Shown here: in pieces, positions 59,786 through 64,000 of the stretch
Layout: every line of letters starts with the position of its first letter
How positions within the stretch are numbered: the first letter of the stretch is position 1
Assembly: GCA_033032175.1 (NCBI GenBank)
Contig: CM065304.1
Span: 9,238,001 to 9,302,000 of the forward strand
Length of the DNA: 64,000 bases
Direction: 5' to 3'
DNA from: Saturnia japonica
Taxonomy: Eukaryota; Arthropoda; Insecta; Lepidoptera; Saturniidae
Position numbers and translations under genes: made by a program
Notes under the pieces: generated by a model
Seen by the model: only the letters and a program-made list of their open reading frames with translations
What the model was told of the DNA's origin: nothing
Database searches by the model: none

Positions 59786-60958
59786 CAGTAGGTGGCGCGC
59801 GAATCGTTTCATTTCAACGATAACGTGAACAAAGTCGTGGACAAAAGCAATATACAAATAAAAGTTCTGGACTTATAACATTATTAATTGTGTCTTCGCT
59901 AAAAACGCTAAATATGAAAGAAAAAAAGTAAAACTATACATTCGTAAAGGCATTTAATATGTATACACAAATATATTCACTACAACAGTCTACAATCCAT
60001 ATTGATTGTTGTGGTGAAAACAAAGTTGTTGGTTTATTTGAACTATGTAAATAACCGTTGGTATGAATGAAGATGCGGTTGACGTGGGCAGTTTCGTCTT
60101 CTATTACAGTTTCATTTGTAATGGAACGGGCGTGTTAGATAGAGTTTTGACAGTTCTGTTTGTACCGTCGGATTTTAAACTTTATGGTATAAGAGATAGC
60201 AACGTCACGAAAAAGTTAACTTTAAGAGAGCTTGTCTTTTGATTTATACATATATTTTTTCATTACATACACACACTAGGTCTGGCACTTAGAAACGGTT
60301 GCGTTTACTTGTGCGCATCATCCTTCTACAGGTGAAAATTGCGGTTTTAAAATCATGTTAAAAGAGAAAAAAAGTTTTTCATTATTTTTTATGTCCTTTT
60401 AGCAATCTAAATAAATGTACAATTGTTAGATACTTTTGCCGTTGCTAACACTGCACCAAATGGAGTTGAACCGTAATATTCACCTGGCGCAAGACCTAGT
60501 ATATCCATACCTATACCTAATTTAAATAAAAAAAAACATATATAAAAAAAATCAGCTCTCTTAAAATTGTTTGTCGAAAATGTTGCTAGCTCTCGTACTA
60601 CATAATATCATGTAAGCGAGACTCAACAATCTCTACATGCCTACAATACAACGAATTGTTTTACGTTTCCTAAATTGTTTTGTACAAATATTCCGCTTAA
60701 GCATTATTATTTCAGCATCATAGTAATAATTTTGTGTCTATTTTAATATGTATAAATTAAGATTTTATTAAGGAAAAATAAGGATAAAACGAATGTAGAA
60801 CACGCTCACACAAAGTACACTGGCAACAAAATCAAATATTTAAAGGATGTCATAATAAAGCGATTTTTATGTAGACTTCCAAAAAGATATCATCTCATCT
60901 CTTAGCTAGAGACCGAGAGTCTGATTGCGATGCGTATTGATATCATATTTGGGCTAAT
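59786..60958. other. Non-coding, AT-rich
   Basis: No gene or repeat partner was seen. It is presumably part of the long upstream NDRG intron. Confidence 0.35.
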
Positions 60959-61215
60959 AACATACCATCACGCCTGTATTCCCCGAAGGATTAGGCAGAG
61001 GTGTACTAATGTACACCCACAGTTCGCCAAGTATGTTTTTAGGTACCATGTAATAGGGGGCGAGCCTATTGCCATTAATCGGGCACAAAGCCAAACTCCG
61101 AGCTGCTACTGAGTATTTCATAGGAAAAACCCAATAACACTTTGCTCGACTTGGGAATCGAACCCAGAACCTCAAGCATAGCAGTCGCGCTTGGACCACT
61201 AGGCTAATGAGGCAG
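60959..61215 (-). mobile_element. tRNA-derived SINE with 11 bp target duplication
   Basis: Flanked by TTTGGGCTAAT at 60948-60958 and 61216-61226. On the - strand the head reads 'tagcctagtggtccaag' (A box) and 'gggttcgattcccaag' (B box). The body matches 42567-42817 throughout ('tcggagtttggctttgtgcc', 'aatacaggcgtgatggtat'). Confidence 0.92.
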
Positions 61216-61289
61216 TTTGGGCTAATGTAAGTAAGATAATTTTTAAAGTACATTCTTCATGCAACCCCACTATGTAAGTGAAGCTAAAA

Positions 61290-61510
61290 AGTTAAAGCGT
61301 CTCAGCAGTTGAATACAACTGGCCACTCTGCTTAAGATCGCAGCCAAATGACCTTGTGTTGTGTTCCTGTGGTGAGTAGGGTTTCCAGAGCTCGTTGAGG
61401 TAGTGGGATTCAAGGTCGGCAACGCGCTAGTTATACCTATAGCATTACAAGCGTCCATAGGCTACGGTAGCCGCTTACCACCAGACGGGCCGTATGCTTG
61501 TTTGACACCT
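61290..61510 (-). repeat. Interspersed repeat, partner of 54525
   Basis: In reverse complement it contains 'ggtaagcggctaccgtagc', 'ccttgaatcccactacc' and 'aaccctactcaccacaggaa', in the order seen at 54525-54730. Confidence 0.7.
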
Positions 61511-62555
61511 TTTTAGTACAAAAAAAATTGGCTGATCGAGAAACATGATAAATCAAAAGAGAGTCACTGTAAAGGTACATATTAGTACTTCTCTGCTGGA
61601 TTACTAGCTGACCTCAGAACGCGCGACAAGGTTGTTCTCTTTGCAACTTGTGGTTAAATCCATCATGGTCTGTACGATAGGGTGATATCATTCCTAAATA
61701 AAAAAAAAATTATTCGCCTTCTATCATGATCAATGTGAATTTCTGCAGTCATTTGCAATGTCGGATTTAAAGTTAGGCGACCGACGCACACAATGCAAAA
61801 TATCCTCAGAGATATCGTTCTTATATTTGTTCAAAAAATCATTTTTGGCTTGGAAGGGAAATATGTAGATATGATAATCGCAAACAATGTAAAAATTTAA
61901 TGCGGCTATGAAGATACGACGGAATCTTTGAGCATATTGTACTACTGGAAATTGTTCTCAATAAACTGTAAGAGTTGACACGCCTCACGGAGAGTCGAAC
62001 ACAGATGCCTAGTTGTCAACAATCAAAATTATTCAGATGTACAATGTAGATGCCACCCAGAGCGTCTCAAGTCAAATACATTTGGATGTCCTACAATTAA
62101 TGGTGTTCCTTGTTTCTGATGCAGAAACGATTTCGATGATGCGTTTTATATGTAGTAGCGTGAGTTTTCAGCATATAGCAAAGTGCGAGCGAAAGCTTGA
62201 CAAACTGATAACAAATCTATTCTCAAAATCCATTACTATTTTAGGAAAAACAAATTTTGAATGTAATAGGTTTCACCATATATTATTTAAAAAAAATCTC
62301 GTATACCTACTATTGACTTTTCTAAATTTAATAAGATCGATACGAAAACGAAATAAATATATATACGTACGGGCGACCTACATGATTTATTAAGTATTGC
62401 ATACATTAAAATCTAGTGCGAGAATACAAACTGGTGTCCGAATTTATTGAAATAATGTAAAAAAAAGTAAGGTGTTTTATTTGTATAGAAATTGTTTGAG
62501 TTCTGTAAATAAATAACATCAAAAGCTGTTAAAGTATATACATCTAAGATATTTT

Positions 62556-62870
62556 TTATCCACAATGGCGAGTTTGCAACATTACACGATGTACATAACT
62601 ACATATATGGAATATTGTAAGCTTTGTTAGAGACTTTGTCACGTAGAAAATGTCAAAGACATGATGCCGTGTTCTATAGTGGGAAAACAATTTTCCAGTG
62701 AGCGAATCTCCGGGTCCCGTAGGACATAAAGCCGTATGGCCAGACGTCGCGCGGCGTTCGCCAGCCACCGCGCCGCCGTTCCATGCTTCTATACTACGGA
62801 GTAGGTGAACTATATCGAGCGGCCTGTTACATAACACTGCGACGTTACCAGACTCTGTGCCGATTCTCAT
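62556..62870 (-). other. GC-rich patch with unrecognised 104-codon ORF
   Basis: A locally GC-rich segment (62690-62870) stands in AT-rich surroundings. The - strand frame contains GNVAVLCNRPLDIVHLLRSI and GHTALCPTGPGDSLTG. I know no family with these motifs. It could be an untranslated or alternative first exon of the NDRG gene or part of an unknown repeat. No firm splice sites support an exon. Confidence 0.25.
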
Positions 62871-63139
62871 CCCTTTTACAAATAAAGGAGTTTTATTGAG
62901 AAGTCTTTGTAGTCCCTATACTCTGTTTCCATCCTCAAAGATTCACCAATACGATTTGCGAATTCTATATTTTAGAATTACAGGTATATTTATCTAGTAA
63001 TTAAGTTTCTAAATTTGTAAACCTTCATGTGAATATTACATTAAATCATAACCCTCCTTTTCACTACGCCGTAGTAGGGTAAAAACTGTTAAAGAATAGG
63101 CAATTTGTTAATTATTGTAAGTGTAGTAAGTACAATCTA

Positions 63140-63300
63140 TATGAACCGATTTGGATAATTCTTTTTCGTTGGATAGGGGATAACACAAGGGTGGTTTCAT
63201 TTAAATTTCATTAGCATTGGACTTTGAACTTCGAAAATACATCGAAAAGTGTTCTAAGTTAGTTTTCTATTTTGTTAAAAATTGCCTTGTATATGTATAG
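63140..63300 (+). repeat. Interspersed repeat, copy 4 of 4
   Basis: 'aaccgatttggataattctt', 'ttagcattggactttgaact' and 'gttaaaaattgccttg' match copies at 472, 41045 and (inverted) 53815. Confidence 0.65.
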
Positions 63301-63937
63301 ATTTGTTGAGGAATATTATAGGCTAAATAACTTCACTCAACTACCCTAAGGAGCGAAGCAAGTAATCTGACAGGTTGTACACATTTAGAGGAAATATTAA
63401 CAACGGTAGGCTACACGGTTATGTTGACGGCAGCGCAGAGGAGGGTTGATTTAACAAATTTAACACGGGTGAAACCGGAGGCTCAGCTAGTATTGGAAAC
63501 AAGTAGACAACAAATTGTTAATACGGTTTTCACATATTTTAACTGTATTTTTTTATATATATTTAATGATGGCGCCGCAATGTAAGTCACCGTAGTGCAT
63601 GACTGCGATCCAAAATTTTACAAATATTTGATCTTATATATATTATATTTTAAAGAGGCATTCATCAAAAGCTGCTCGTATTATTAGTACATCAAAACGA
63701 TATTAAAGTATTCGGTGTGCCGGCAAAACGTCTATTGAACGACAACAAATTTAAGGTCATTCATCTCATTGATTGTTAAGTCAACTCTCTCTATTTGGCA
63801 AATTTCCCGGGAAAAGTTTATTATTGAAATAATCTTGATTTATGAATATACACAAAATTAATAACATCAATGTTTTCAGATTAACTTACTACTTGGTTAT
63901 TTTATATTTCATGTTTTGCGGACCCTACTTATATAAA

Positions 63938-64000
63938 ACTAGCTCTGCCCGCGGGTGCGCTCGCGTGGACTACACAATGCCGTCGATCGGGCACACAAGC
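63938..64000 (+). repeat. Start of an interspersed repeat, cut by the window edge
   Basis: 'actagctctgcccgcgggtg' followed by 'gctcgcgtggactacac' is a start I associate with abundant lepidopteran dispersed repeats. The rest lies outside the window. Confidence 0.5.

Noticed and set aside
62013..62393. 126-codon + strand ORF
   Set aside because: No recognisable domain and AT-driven composition; no splice or conservation evidence visible.
1..64000. CRISPR arrays, operons, bacterial insertion sequences
   Set aside because: Spliced genes, LINEs and SINEs show a eukaryotic chromosome; no regularly spaced short repeats were found.

Overview
This window is eukaryotic, AT-rich and intron-bearing, and most likely comes from a moth or butterfly (Lepidoptera). 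That assignment rests on the encoded proteins and on a dense mix of element types common in insect and especially lepidopteran genomes: mariner, Tigger/pogo, BEL/Pao, CR1/Jockey/RTE-like LINEs and tRNA-derived SINEs. It is my inference, not the result of a database search.

Two host genes can be assembled exon by exon with matching splice phases. Syntaxin-7 (Syx7) is complete in its coding part: seven exons on the + strand from 16499 to 28626 give 264 residues, with a Habc region, a Qa-SNARE motif and a C-terminal anchor. An NDRG-family gene (MESK2 in Drosophila) occupies the - strand from 56274 down to 40397. Its last five coding exons (about 249 residues) are here and its 5' exons lie beyond the right edge. 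The two genes converge, with their 3' ends facing each other across about 11.8 kb. A possible further exon (- strand, 5199-5306) belongs to a gene I do not recognise.

Layout. 1-5 kb: a dead mariner and a dead Tigger/pogo transposon, both with terminal inverted repeats (TIRs) and TA target duplications. 6.6-13.2 kb: a LINE on the - strand (endonuclease, reverse transcriptase, RNase H), split between RT and RNase H by a 3.3 kb transposon with TIRs of about 0.6 kb and a DD41D-like transposase relic. 14-15 kb: a LINE relic. 16.5-28.6 kb: Syx7, whose introns carry SINE-like repeats, a Jockey-type LINE, a LINE tail and a nearly full-length mariner. 32-35 kb: an internally deleted BEL/Pao retrotransposon with near-identical LTRs and a 5 bp target duplication. 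35.5-38 kb: a 100 bp tandem repeat and a LINE relic. 40.4-56.3 kb: the NDRG gene; its introns hold SINEs, two Tigger-type elements (one a 724 bp element encoding only a DNA-binding domain) and a CR1-like LINE. 56.7-64 kb: a second CR1-like LINE, an RTE 3' end, a SINE with target duplication and other repeats.

The two host genes are both cytoplasmic/endomembrane genes, but nothing in the sequence shows that they act together. Most of the window is transposon debris of several ages. No operons, CRISPR arrays or convincing functional tRNA/rRNA genes were seen.
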